From: Rhizobium leucaenae USDA 9039
Lineage (GTDB): Bacteria > Pseudomonadota > Alphaproteobacteria > Rhizobiales > Rhizobiaceae
DNA: 64,000 nt
Direction: 5' to 3'
Assembly: GCF_000426285.1 (NCBI RefSeq)
Contig: NZ_AUFB01000006.1
Location: 1-64,000, forward strand
Below the pieces are notes generated by a model. It did no database searches and was not told the origin of the DNA. It saw nothing but the letters and a program-made list of their open reading frames with translations. A program made the position numbers and the translations under genes. The stretch's first letter is position 1. Every line of letters starts with the position of its first letter. Of this stretch, positions 17,189 to 24,864 are shown piece by piece.

Positions 17189-18034
17189 TCATTCCTGCGG
17201 CGAGACGTCCGTCTTGAACCACTTCATCGAGAGGTTCTTCACAGTGCCGTCGGCCAGCGCCGACTTGATTGCCGCGCTGAACATGTCGCGCAGGTCCGTG
17301 TCCGACTTGCGGACGCCGAGGCCTTCGCCGACGCCCCAGATCGGGCCGGCGACTTGCGGGCCGGTGAAGGCGAGCGCGCCGTTGGCGGCATCGAAAGCTG
17401 TCTGGAAATAGACGGCGTCGTCGAAGCCGAGATCGATACGGCCGTTCTGCAGATCGAGGTCACGGTCGGCGCCGGTCTTGTACTCGCGGATCGTCGCGAC
17501 GTCGCCGAAGTTGTCGTAGATGAACTTCGCGTAGACGGTAGCGGCCTGGATGCCGATGGTCTTGCCCTTGAAGGCTGCCTTCAGAGCGTCGATCTCCTTA
17601 ACGCCGGTCTGGCCGGGCGTCATCTTCACGGTTGCGCCGGTGCCGGCAGCATTGGCCAGCGGGCTGTCCTTAGCGGTCGCGAAGGCGGCCGGCGTCGCGG
17701 CGTAGGGAACGGTGAAGTCGATGACCTGCTTGCGCTCGTCGGTAATCGACAGCGCATCCATGATCACGTCGAACTTGCCTGCGTTCAGAGCCGGAATCAT
17801 GCCGTCCCAATCGGATGCCACGAGCTTGCAGTCGACCTTGGCCCGCTCGCACAACACCTTGGCCAGTTCCGGTTCGAAACCGCCGAGCGTACCGTCGGAG
17901 TTGGTCAGGTTCCATGGCGCATAGGCGCCTTCAAGTGTGATGGTAACGGTTTTCCAGTCCTTCGCCTGGGCCGCAGGGCCGGCGAGAACAGCGAGCGCCA
18001 GGGCGCTGGAAAGAAGGGCATGTCTAATCTTCAT
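17189..18034 (-). CDS. amino acid ABC transporter substrate-binding protein
   Basis: 281 residues. The Sec signal peptide (about 1-24, cut after A-Q-A) precedes an SBP_bac_3 domain: 'VTITLEGAYAPWNLTNSDGTLGGFEPELAKVLCERAKVDCKLVASDWDGMIPALNAGKFDVIMDALSITDERKQ'. This matches HisJ/ArgT/NocT-like periplasmic proteins. 'GVKEIDALKAAFKGKTIGIQAATVYAKFIYDNFG' begins lobe 2. It is the first gene of the operon after the regulator, separated by the promoter region at 18035-18226. The ligand is probably a cationic or modified amino acid, inferred from the lyase and oxidase downstream. Confidence 0.88.
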   Translation of the reverse strand: MKIRHALLSSALALAVLAGPAAQAKDWKTVTITLEGAYAPWNLTNSDGTLGGFEPELAKVLCERAKVDCKLVASDWDGMIPALNAGKFDVIMDALSITDERKQVIDFTVPYAATPAAFATAKDSPLANAAGTGATVKMTPGQTGVKEIDALKAAFKGKTIGIQAATVYAKFIYDNFGDVATIREYKTGADRDLDLQNGRIDLGFDDAVYFQTAFDAANGALAFTGPQVAGPIWGVGEGLGVRKSDTDLRDMFSAAIKSALADGTVKNLSMKWFKTDVSPQE

Positions 18035-18141
18035 CGATGTTCTCCTCTTGAGATCGAAATAGCCAATTTCTGTTCACGCCAGTCTTCGCCGGCTTGCCGA
18101 TCCCCACCTGCATTCGCTGGTCACATCGATCGGATAGTTGT

Positions 18142-18155
18142 ATAGGGTACCATAT
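18142..18155. promoter_or_regulatory. imperfect palindrome, candidate operator of the HutC-like repressor
   Basis: ATAGGGTACCATAT is an inverted repeat centred on GGTACC with one mismatched pair. It sits midway between the divergent transporter operon and the GntR/HutC-type regulator gene, where a HutC-family dimer would be expected to bind. The flanking TTGTATA resembles half of the classical HutC site. Confidence 0.4.
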
Positions 18156-18226
18156 GTGATATTTTGTGTTATGCAAGTGCCAAGTCGATTTACATGCGAA
18201 ATTCGCGACTGCACAAGGATTAGGCA

Positions 18227-18982
18227 ATGAAACGCGCTATCGACCGGAGACGTGAGCTCGCCGAAAATGACTCTGGCCCACTTTACGCCGGCGTCAAGCA
18301 GATGATCCTTGATCGCATTCACAGCGGCGAATGGCCGCCGAAGCATCGCGTTCCCTCTGAAAACGAACTGGTTGTGGAGCTTGGCGTCAGCAAGATGACC
18401 GCCAACCGGGCGCTGCGAGAACTGGCCAATGAAGGTGAACTCGTTCGCATTCAGGGGGTGGGCTCCTTCGTTGCCGAGCGCAAAGGCTATTCCGCACTTT
18501 TCGAGGTGCGCAACATCGCCGACGAGATCGCCGAGCGCGGCCATGTTCATGAGGCTTCCGTCGTCGTTTTGGCCTGCGAAACCGCCTCTCCCGAGGTTGC
18601 CGACGCGCTGGAACTGGAAATCGGGGCGGCGGTTTTCCACTCGCTGATCGTCCACAGCGAAAATGGCGTCCCGGTGCAGATCGAGGACCGTTTCGTTCAC
18701 CCGGAAGCAGCGCCCGAATACCTTGAGCAGGATTTCACGACGCTGACGCCGAACGCCTATCTGACGGCTGCAGCCCCGCTCAGCGGTTCGGAACACATCG
18801 TCGAGGCGGCGATGCCGCAATCCTGGGAATGCAAGCTCCTCACCGTCCTGAAAACCGAACCGTGCCTGGCGATCCGCCGGCGTACATGGTCGGCGCGACA
18901 GGTCGTCTCCATCGCCCGTCTCGTCTATCCCGGACACCGCTATCGGCTTGAAGCGCGCAGCGGCAAGATGTTCGAGGAATAA
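18227..18982 (+). CDS. GntR family regulator of the HutC subfamily
   Basis: 251 residues. An N-terminal GntR winged helix ('LYAGVKQMILDRIHSGEWPPKHRVPSENELVVELGVSKMTANRALRELANEGELVRIQGVGSFVA', about 20-85) is followed by a UTRA ligand-binding domain ending in 'CLAIRRRTWSARQVVSIARLVYPGHRYRLEARSG', the HutC-type C-terminus. HutC represses histidine use and is released by urocanate. The divergent neighbour here is a transporter plus lyase-homologue operon rather than a standard hutUGIH set, so the inducer may be a related unsaturated acid. AAGGA lies 8 bases before the ATG. Confidence 0.88.
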   Translation: MKRAIDRRRELAENDSGPLYAGVKQMILDRIHSGEWPPKHRVPSENELVVELGVSKMTANRALRELANEGELVRIQGVGSFVAERKGYSALFEVRNIADEIAERGHVHEASVVVLACETASPEVADALELEIGAAVFHSLIVHSENGVPVQIEDRFVHPEAAPEYLEQDFTTLTPNAYLTAAAPLSGSEHIVEAAMPQSWECKLLTVLKTEPCLAIRRRTWSARQVVSIARLVYPGHRYRLEARSGKMFEE

Positions 18983-19047
18983 AACAGCGATCAACTTGTA
19001 TATGGAAGATCATGCGCTTAATCGATGGGCGCCTTGAAGCGACAGCA

Positions 19048-19656
19048 CTAGCCGCCCTCTCGCCTTTTCCTGCTCTTCATCGCCGGGTCGGGCAGCACCG
19101 TGCCAAACAGATGGTCCCAGAAAAGCGAGGAAACACCATAATTCCCTTCGTCCGTGGAAGCATGATGCTGCGCGTGCCAGCGCTTGGCGCGATAGAGATA
19201 GGTGCCATGCGGAATGCGCCAGTGATGCATGGCGTGGTGCATCGTTCCGTAAGTGAGATAGCCAAGCGCCATGCCGATGGTAAAGCCGGACGCCGCGCCA
19301 AAACCGAAGACCCACCACGAGGGCAGCAATACGCACGCGACCATAAAGAACAGGCTGAGCCAAATCGGCGTATCGATCAGTTCGGTCGGCGCGTGATGAT
19401 GTTGAACGTGCATGTCGCGTATATAGACGACATGATGCAGCACGAAGCGATGGATGAGATATTCCACAAGCGTCCATGCTGCTGCGCCGATCACGATGGC
19501 AGCGAGCCAGATCAAAGGCCGGCCATCATAGCCCCAAACAAAATAGGCAGCGATCAGTCCGACCGTGATGATCGGGTAGACGACGAAATCGGTATAGTAA
19601 GCGATCGCATTTGGTTTTCGCGAAAGTGAGCGCCTCATGGGGCTTGCTCGCTGCAT
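19048..19656 (-). CDS. sterol desaturase/fatty acid hydroxylase family protein
   Basis: About 202 residues with two pairs of membrane helices and the eight-histidine di-iron pattern: 'HRFVLHH', 'HVQHHH', 'HHAMHH' and 'HAQHH'. The superfamily hydroxylates or desaturates lipids with oxygen at the membrane; bacterial members include carotenoid and ceramide hydroxylases. 'AAWTLVEYLIHRFVLHHVVYIRDMH' is characteristic. The start is uncertain: Met at 19656 is chosen for family length, and 19638 is equally possible; a longer upstream frame looks non-coding. It converges with the HutC-like gene and stands alone. Confidence 0.75.
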   Translation of the reverse strand: MQRASPMRRSLSRKPNAIAYYTDFVVYPIITVGLIAAYFVWGYDGRPLIWLAAIVIGAAAWTLVEYLIHRFVLHHVVYIRDMHVQHHHAPTELIDTPIWLSLFFMVACVLLPSWWVFGFGAASGFTIGMALGYLTYGTMHHAMHHWRIPHGTYLYRAKRWHAQHHASTDEGNYGVSSLFWDHLFGTVLPDPAMKSRKRREGG

Positions 19657-20131
19657 TGACTGTGAAGATTCGTCATAAGATTCTTCTTCATTCTTTACAG
19701 GCAGAAACGATTGATATGCCTCTATCGCCGTTTGTCCGAGGACACGCAAAAGAAGCGAAAGCACTCCAATATTTGCACACGACGGTAAATCGACCAAGAT
19801 TTGCCCGTCATGTTCGGCGACACAGCGCCAAAACAGAACGGCTTCCCTCATCGCTAAACCGCGGGCCACTCTATCCACCCGCGAAATGGCCGCTAAAACC
19901 GACCAATCGCGAAGCAGCATAGAAGCATGCCGAACAAGATGTCTCTTAAAAAAATGACAGGCAAGTGACGCGCCGCCAAGCTCTGGCAATATCGGCTGCG
20001 TCGGGCAACGAAACGCCGTATCAGGAAGGCGGATGAAAAAGAGCGACCAACACGATTGAGCATGTTGGTCGCTCAGCGAAACGGCGGATGAATCCGGTTG
20101 GGGGGCCTTTCACACCCGCCGCAGCGCTCAA
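19657..20131. other. gap between desaturase gene and repeat-protein gene
   Basis: This 475-base stretch holds the upstream region of the desaturase gene on the minus strand and, at 20036-20074, the terminator of the Gly/Asn-repeat protein gene. The minus-strand frame open through 19660-19989 has no recognisable domain and is not called as coding. Confidence 0.5.
20036..20074 (-). terminator. intrinsic terminator of the first Gly/Asn-repeat protein gene
   Basis: A perfect 12-base stem, GAGCGACCAACA (20041-20052) with TGTTGGTCGCTC (20063-20074), encloses a 10-base loop. Read on the minus strand it is followed by TTTTT (complement of 20036-20040). It lies about 60 bases after the stop of the gene at 20132-20854. 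Confidence 0.85.
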
Positions 20132-20854
20132 TCAATCAGCGGTGTCTGTCGTATCGTCCGTTGGCGCCACAGTCGATCTTTCCAGCGCATCACGAACCTG
20201 ATCTATTTTCCCGACCGCAGGGCCGACGCCCAGGATATCCTTAGCCTCGGCCAGCGTTTTGTCGGTCACGACGCCGGTCTTCGATTCCTGGGCCAAAGCC
20301 GAGCGCAGTGCTTCGTCGCTCAGGGCAGGATCCGTCGGAACAGCATTGGTTCCATTCTTGAGTTCGAATTCAGCATAATCCATGACATAGGCTCTGATCG
20401 CCGCCATCTTGGGATCCTTGGAATTCATATAGGCATGATAGTTCCTCTTGAGGGAATTGAGGCTGCCAAGCGCCGCTGCCTGCGTTTTGGTCTTGGTGAC
20501 GCCGTGCTTCTCAAGCTTCTCATCAGCAGCCGCAGACTTCGAGACGTGAGTCGCCTGCTTGCCATGGCCCACATCTGCATCCGTATCAGCATCCACATCC
20601 GCGTCGCTCGAATCTGCGTCATCGGACTTGGCGTGGCTCGAATTGGCGCTGCCGTGGCTCGCGCTATTGCCATTGCCATTACCGTTGCTGTTGCCGTTAC
20701 CGCCGCCATTGCCGCCGCCGGCACCACCATTGCCGTTTCCATTACCGCCCTTGGCATAGGCAAGACCCGTCAGACCCACAGCGGCGCCGCCGGCCGGAGC
20801 GACGGCTAGTACCAGAGCGACCATGGTCGTTCCGAAAACTGATCGGAGTTTCAT
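20132..20854 (-). CDS. secreted Gly/Asn-repeat protein with acidic linker
   Basis: 240 residues. A signal peptide (about 1-34, ending in A-Y-A) is followed by a Gly/Asn tract (about 36-64, G-G-N-G-N units), a Ser/Asp/Ala stretch with D-A-D repeats (about 77-94), and a folded-looking C-terminal helical part from about 120 ('AALGSLNSLKRNYHAYMNSKDPKMAAIRAYVMDYAEF'). The likely location is periplasm or outside the cell. No enzyme motif is seen. A second, smaller Gly/Asn-repeat protein lies 2.4 kb away, on the other side of a two-component system. A strong terminator follows. Function unknown. Confidence 0.75.
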   Translation of the reverse strand: MKLRSVFGTTMVALVLAVAPAGGAAVGLTGLAYAKGGNGNGNGGAGGGNGGGNGNSNGNGNGNSASHGSANSSHAKSDDADSSDADVDADTDADVGHGKQATHVSKSAAADEKLEKHGVTKTKTQAAALGSLNSLKRNYHAYMNSKDPKMAAIRAYVMDYAEFELKNGTNAVPTDPALSDEALRSALAQESKTGVVTDKTLAEAKDILGVGPAVGKIDQVRDALERSTVAPTDDTTDTAD

Positions 20855-21160
20855 GTACTTTTCCTTTCATTTCAGACGTGCGCCCTTCCGATGCCATGCG
20901 ACCGCGGCGGGGACGAGCAATGTTGCTGCTCGCCACAATATTGCTCGAAAAGAAAGTTTCTACCGGGGTCAGACCAATGCCTCCGGCGATCGGACCTTAG
21001 CCCGACGGCGGATAGCCGAAAGTCTCATTGATGTCGAAAGAAGCTTGGTTTGCAGAAAGCAAAAGACTTGCCAGGGGAGGTGAACCAGTCGCCATTTGAC
21101 GCGCTGTTCGGCTACGATAGGTATGCTGTATTGGGTGGTCATCGGTGAAAGTAGCCAGAC
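20855..21160. promoter_or_regulatory. divergent intergenic region with inverted repeat
   Basis: This 306-base region separates the minus-strand repeat-protein gene from the plus-strand kinase gene. GAGCAAT (20915-20921) is repeated inverted as ATTGCTC (20940-20946), a candidate regulator site about 60-90 bases upstream of the repeat-protein start. No gene is supported here. Confidence 0.4.
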
Positions 21161-22588
21161 ATGCTGACGAAGCTCAAATCAATGCTGTCGCCGGTTCGTT
21201 TACTCGCCGGTTGGAATTCTCAATCGCTCGCGAAACAATTTCTGCTGATCGGTGGTTTTGTTTCCGCCTGCGCAATGCTTCTCGTGGGCGCCTTCGTCAC
21301 CAGTCTCATCGAGGATGCCGTTACGCGCAACTCTGCCGCCAGCACCGCTCTTTATGTCGACAGCGTCATCGCCCCGCTGCTTCCGGATATGCAGACGACG
21401 GAGCTTCTGGACGATACGGTGACGCACGCGCTCGACGAAACGCTCGGTGAGGGCGCGCTTGGCAGCCGCCTTATGTCCTTCCGCCTATGGCGTAGCGATG
21501 GCACCATTCTTTATTCCAACGACAAAAACCTTATGGGCAAACAGTTCCCGCTTAGCCATGATCTGAAGACGGCGTTTGCCGGCACGATGGTGGCGCAGTT
21601 CAACCAGCTCGACGACGACGTCGAAAGCGTCGCAGAGCGCAACAGCGGCAAGCCGCTGCTGGAGATCTACAATCCGGTCCTCCAGCCCTGGTCGGGCAAG
21701 GTTGTGGCCGTTTCCGAATTTTATGAGGTGGCATACGACTTCGAGCGCAGCCTGAACCAGGCGCGTATGAGAAGCTGGCTAGCCGTCGCCCTGTTCACCC
21801 TGACGTTCTTTCTCGTCCTATCCATTATCGTTCTACGCGGAAGCCGAACGATCGAGAGCCAGCGTAGCGCATTGAAAGCGCGTATCGGCGAGCTATCGTC
21901 GCTTCTGCAACAGAACGAGATTTTGCATGCCCGCGTGCAAAGAGCTTCACAACGTGCCGCCGCTCTCAATGAAAGCTATCTTAGACGCATTGGCGCCGAT
22001 TTACACGACGGCCCCGCCCAGCTCGTTGCCTATGCCTCCCTCAGACTGGATAGCGAGGCGCTGGTCAATCCGGCCGCGCCGGCGCAGAACCGAGAGCAGT
22101 CGCTTGCGGCAATCAAGTCAAGCTTGGATGATGCGATGGCAGACATCAGGAGCATCTGCAGCGGGCTGGTGTTGCCGCATATCGAGTCGGCAAACCTGAC
22201 CGAACTATTGCAGCGCGCCGTCCGTGCCCATGAGCAACGGACCGGCGTCACGGTCGGCTTGTCGCTTTCCGATACGGCGCCAGAACTTTCGACTTCCGCG
22301 AAGATATGCATATATCGCTTCGTTCAAGAAGCACTGAACAACGGCTATCGTCACGGTGAAGGTGCAGCACAGCAAGTGAGACAAGCCATCGACGGCGGAC
22401 AGATTACAATCGCGGTATCGGACGAGGGACCCGGCTTTGATCCGGCCTATATACCGCCAAGCAGCATCGGTTTGGCTGGCCTACGAGAGCGGGTGGAAAG
22501 TCTCGGCGGCATTTTCGAATTAAAGTCTTCCGAAAGCGGCACCGTGGTTCAAATGTCGCTGAACGCAATGGAGATGGAGCAGATATGA
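21161..22588 (+). CDS. NarL-type sensor histidine kinase
   Basis: 475 residues. Membrane helices at about 26-49 and 205-226 bracket a periplasmic sensor region of about 155 residues with an 'FRLWRSDGTILYSN' segment typical of dCache/4HB-like sensors. A coiled linker leads to a HisKA_3 dimerisation helix ('YLRRIGADLHDGPAQLVAYASLRLD', His about 282). The HATPase_c domain carries 'RFVQEALNNGYRHG' (N box) and 'VSDEGPGFDP' (G1). It phosphorylates the response regulator whose start overlaps its stop (ATGA, 22585-22588). The ligand is unknown; the flanking secreted repeat proteins are candidate targets. Confidence 0.9.
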   Translation: MLTKLKSMLSPVRLLAGWNSQSLAKQFLLIGGFVSACAMLLVGAFVTSLIEDAVTRNSAASTALYVDSVIAPLLPDMQTTELLDDTVTHALDETLGEGALGSRLMSFRLWRSDGTILYSNDKNLMGKQFPLSHDLKTAFAGTMVAQFNQLDDDVESVAERNSGKPLLEIYNPVLQPWSGKVVAVSEFYEVAYDFERSLNQARMRSWLAVALFTLTFFLVLSIIVLRGSRTIESQRSALKARIGELSSLLQQNEILHARVQRASQRAAALNESYLRRIGADLHDGPAQLVAYASLRLDSEALVNPAAPAQNREQSLAAIKSSLDDAMADIRSICSGLVLPHIESANLTELLQRAVRAHEQRTGVTVGLSLSDTAPELSTSAKICIYRFVQEALNNGYRHGEGAAQQVRQAIDGGQITIAVSDEGPGFDPAYIPPSSIGLAGLRERVESLGGIFELKSSESGTVVQMSLNAMEMEQI

Positions 22589-23232
22589 CGACGGCAATCA
22601 GTCTGGCGGTGGTCGATGATCATCCACTGTTCCGGGAAGGGGTCATTCGCAGCCTTGCCGAGATCGAAGGTTTTACGATCGTGGGCGAAGGCAGTACGAG
22701 GGAGGATGCGGTCCGAATAGCGGAGGATAAGCATCCAGACGTCTTATTGCTGGATATCTCCATGCCGGGCGGAGGCCTGGAGGCGCTTTCGCTGATCGTG
22801 GAGCGGGTGCCCGATCAGAAGATCGTGATGCTGACGGTCTCCGAAGCCAGCGACGATGTGACCGCGGCTCTCAAAAACGGAGCGAAGGGATATGTGCTGA
22901 AAGGCGTTGGATCGAGAGCGCTGGCAGACATCCTCCGCACGGTGGCCTCCGGAGAAAGCTATGTCGCCCCCACGCTCTCCGCTCGCCTGATCTCGGGCGA
23001 CGGCAGCGCCTCGTTGCGAAAAGCGGATCTTCTTCGTGACCTGACAGGCCGGGAAAGCGAGGTACTTCAGCTCGTTGCAGCCGGATTAAGCAACAAGCAC
23101 ATCGGGCTGAAGCTTGATCTCCACGAAAAGACCGTCAAACACCATATGACCCAGATTTTCACGAAATTGGGCGTTGCGAACCGAACCGAGGCAGCGATGG
23201 CTTTTCGCGATGCGCTTGAAAAGCGTGTTTAG
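22585..23232 (+). CDS. NarL/FixJ family response regulator
   Basis: 215 residues. The receiver domain has the acidic pair D-D-H at 11-13, phospho-acceptor Asp 57 in 'PDVLLLDISMPGGG', a Thr in 'IVMLTVSEAS' and Lys in 'GAKGYVLKG'. The LuxR-type HTH at about 150-210 reads 'LTGRESEVLQLVAAGLSNKHIGLKLDLHEKTVKHHMTQIFTKLGVANRTEAA'. It is translationally coupled to the kinase gene. It probably controls nearby genes; the two Gly/Asn-repeat genes that flank the pair are the obvious first candidates. Confidence 0.92.
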   Translation: MTTAISLAVVDDHPLFREGVIRSLAEIEGFTIVGEGSTREDAVRIAEDKHPDVLLLDISMPGGGLEALSLIVERVPDQKIVMLTVSEASDDVTAALKNGAKGYVLKGVGSRALADILRTVASGESYVAPTLSARLISGDGSASLRKADLLRDLTGRESEVLQLVAAGLSNKHIGLKLDLHEKTVKHHMTQIFTKLGVANRTEAAMAFRDALEKRV

Positions 23233-23247
23233 AGCATTGTGCTTTTA

Positions 23248-23790
23248 TTAATGAAGGAAAGACCGCAGCCTCTGCTGATCGGCCACCGTCGCACTGCGAT
23301 TGATGATGGTGCGACCCTTCGAATCCTTCATGACATAACGTCCGTTCTGTATTTCTTCGCTCATGCCATCATCGTGGTGCACTGCCATCGACGCATCATT
23401 TGCCTCGGCTGAGTCATCCGAATCACTTTGCGTAGCGCTTTTTCCGCTGGCCGCTTTGCCACTGCTGTTTCCACCGGCGTTGCCATTGCCGCCGCTATTG
23501 CCGCCGGCGTTGCCGTTGCCTCCGCCATTGCCGTTGCCATTACCCCCACCGTTGCCATTACCTCCACCATTGCCATTTCCCCCGCCGTTACCGTTGCCGC
23601 CGCCGTTACCGTTGCCGCCGCCGTTACCGTTGCCGCCCCCGTTTCCATTGCCTCCGCTCTTTGCGGCAGCTTTTTGGGCGACTAGGCTGATAGAAGATCC
23701 ATGAATCTCGACGGTATAAGGCGTTGCGACGAGCGCCAGCGTAAACGAAACACCGAGAAGAGCGGTGATCGACTTTCCGCGTAAAGACAT
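23248..23790 (-). CDS. secreted Gly/Asn-repeat protein
   Basis: 180 residues. A signal-type hydrophobic N-terminus (about 1-24, possibly cut near 40) is followed by about 13 tandem G-G-N-G-N/G units (about 46-112), an acidic Ser/Asp stretch ('DSDDSAEANDASMAVHHDDG') and a short C-terminal part ('NGRYVMKDSKGRTIINRSATVADQQRLRSFLH'). The repeat tract is low complexity and probably disordered or fibrous, as in Gly-rich matrix or ice-associated proteins; no such function is shown. It ends 15 bases from the convergent response-regulator stop. A second protein of the same type sits on the far side of the kinase gene. Confidence 0.75.
   Translation of the reverse strand: MSLRGKSITALLGVSFTLALVATPYTVEIHGSSISLVAQKAAAKSGGNGNGGGNGNGGGNGNGGGNGNGGGNGNGGGNGNGGGNGNGNGGGNGNAGGNSGGNGNAGGNSSGKAASGKSATQSDSDDSAEANDASMAVHHDDGMSEEIQNGRYVMKDSKGRTIINRSATVADQQRLRSFLH
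23460..23655 (-). repeat. in-frame 15-base tandem repeat coding Gly-Gly-Asn-Gly-Asn units
   Basis: The coding strand repeats a GGNGN-type codon block every 15 bases, with third-position variation between copies (AAC/AAT, GGC/GGT/GGG). Copy number changes would keep the frame, so length could vary between strains without loss of the protein. Confidence 0.7.
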
Positions 23791-24326
23791 GGCTGGCCTC
23801 CTGCACGCTCATAAATAGTCATTGTGCGGAAAGACTGTTCAGGCGCCGTACGCGAAACAGTCCGATCACGTATTCAAAACAACCTCTCCGCAACGACATC
23901 AGATCGTTTCTGAGGCGCGGCCGTCAACCTTTGTCCAGACAAAAATGCCCATCTTGGACTTTTGCAATCTCGGCTAAGACCTTGGTCCGGCTCTTCCTTG
24001 GACAAAGGTCCAAAGGGCGGCTGGACTGAAGCCTCAATAGCAAACAGCGCGATTGAAAGAGCGCCTGCCCTGCGCTTACTACTAGCTGGCAGATAGTCGG
24101 CACACCAGACGAAGACGTAGAGATGAATGCCTTTTGTCACGGCCGGCTGCAATAGGAAATGGGGAATCTCTCGTAGACACGCTCTACAACTCACTTGTTT
24201 GATCGCAGTCGCTAAAGCGACGCCGAGTACGCGTGGCGCCAACAATATGCCCGATTGGCGCCGGCACAGAAATCCCGCCAGCTCTTGCGGTTCATTTCGA
24301 GCTGGCCCGGCGCGAAAGGCATAAAA
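23791..24326. other. gap without a supported gene
   Basis: The 536 bases contain the promoter side of the second Gly/Asn-repeat gene, including an inverted repeat GACTGTT (23833-23839) with AACAGTC (23856-23862). The minus-strand frame at 23874-24359 has no domain and odd composition, so it is not called. No RNA gene is recognised. Confidence 0.45.
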
Positions 24327-24716
24327 ATGAAAACACAATGGAAGATGTACCTGGATCACACGACACCGCCCGGCGCCATTGTCGATTTCTCAGCCGCAGC
24401 TTTTCTGCTTCAAGTGGCCATCAATCTCCGGCTTTCTCTGAAAATTGTCGAAGCGACCCCTGAATGTCATTATCTCGCCGAGCGTGTCATGGCATCCGCC
24501 GACATATATGGCGAAGCGAGGGAGGCGGGTTCGGCGCTTGCATTTACCGATGCGGAGAAGGCATTGGCGGAAGCCGTAACGCTTCTCGCCATCGAGTTGC
24601 AACAATGCTCCTCGCCATCCGGCGTCGTCGACGCATCCTTGACCTCACGGCATTCGATCGCAGCATCCCGGTCGACGAGGATCGAAAATAACCCTGTCGG
24701 ACACGCATCCTTGTAG
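24327..24716 (+). CDS. hypothetical protein, 129 residues
   Basis: The frame starts with 'MKTQWKMYLDHTTPPGAIVDF' and has an amphipathic helical middle ('CHYLAERVMASADIYGEAREAG', 'FTDAEKALAEAVTLLAIELQQC'). GAAAGG lies about 8 bases before the ATG. No family is recognised, no signal peptide or membrane helix is clear, and the neighbours give no context. It may not be expressed. Confidence 0.4.
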   Translation: MKTQWKMYLDHTTPPGAIVDFSAAAFLLQVAINLRLSLKIVEATPECHYLAERVMASADIYGEAREAGSALAFTDAEKALAEAVTLLAIELQQCSSPSGVVDASLTSRHSIAASRSTRIENNPVGHASL

Positions 24717-24824
24717 GCATTCTCCCGGTTACCTCCGCGGATCGGCCAGATAATCCAAATCTTTATTGGTGCGCGAATAAGTTTTGCAAGACCCATCGTC
24801 TTTTCATCTACTGCTCCGTCATTT

Positions 24825-24842
24825 ATGACAGATTTACGACAT
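24825..24842 (-). promoter_or_regulatory. PHO-box-like site upstream of the DUF47-pit operon (reverse orientation)
   Basis: On the minus strand the sequence reads ATGTCGT-AAAT-CTGTCAT: two 7-base direct repeats separated by 4 bases, against the PhoB consensus CTGTCAT-N4-CTGTCAT (12 of 14 match). It ends 22 bases before the TTG start. In Sinorhizobium the homologous orfA-pit operon is repressed by PhoB, which fits a site overlapping the core promoter. Confidence 0.5.
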
Positions 24843-24864
24843 TAAGTGTTTTGGAGCGCCGCTA

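Noticed and set aside
19660..19989. N-terminal extension of the desaturase frame
   Set aside because: Adds about 110 residues without hydrophobic or family sequence; the family length and first membrane helix fit the start at 19656.
23460..23655. Regular repeats that could suggest a CRISPR array
   Set aside because: The 15-base units are contiguous and in frame within a secreted protein, with no spacers and no cas genes.
23874..24359. 161-codon minus-strand frame in the gap after the Gly/Asn-repeat gene
   Set aside because: No domain, no convincing ribosome site, and composition unlike neighbouring genes.
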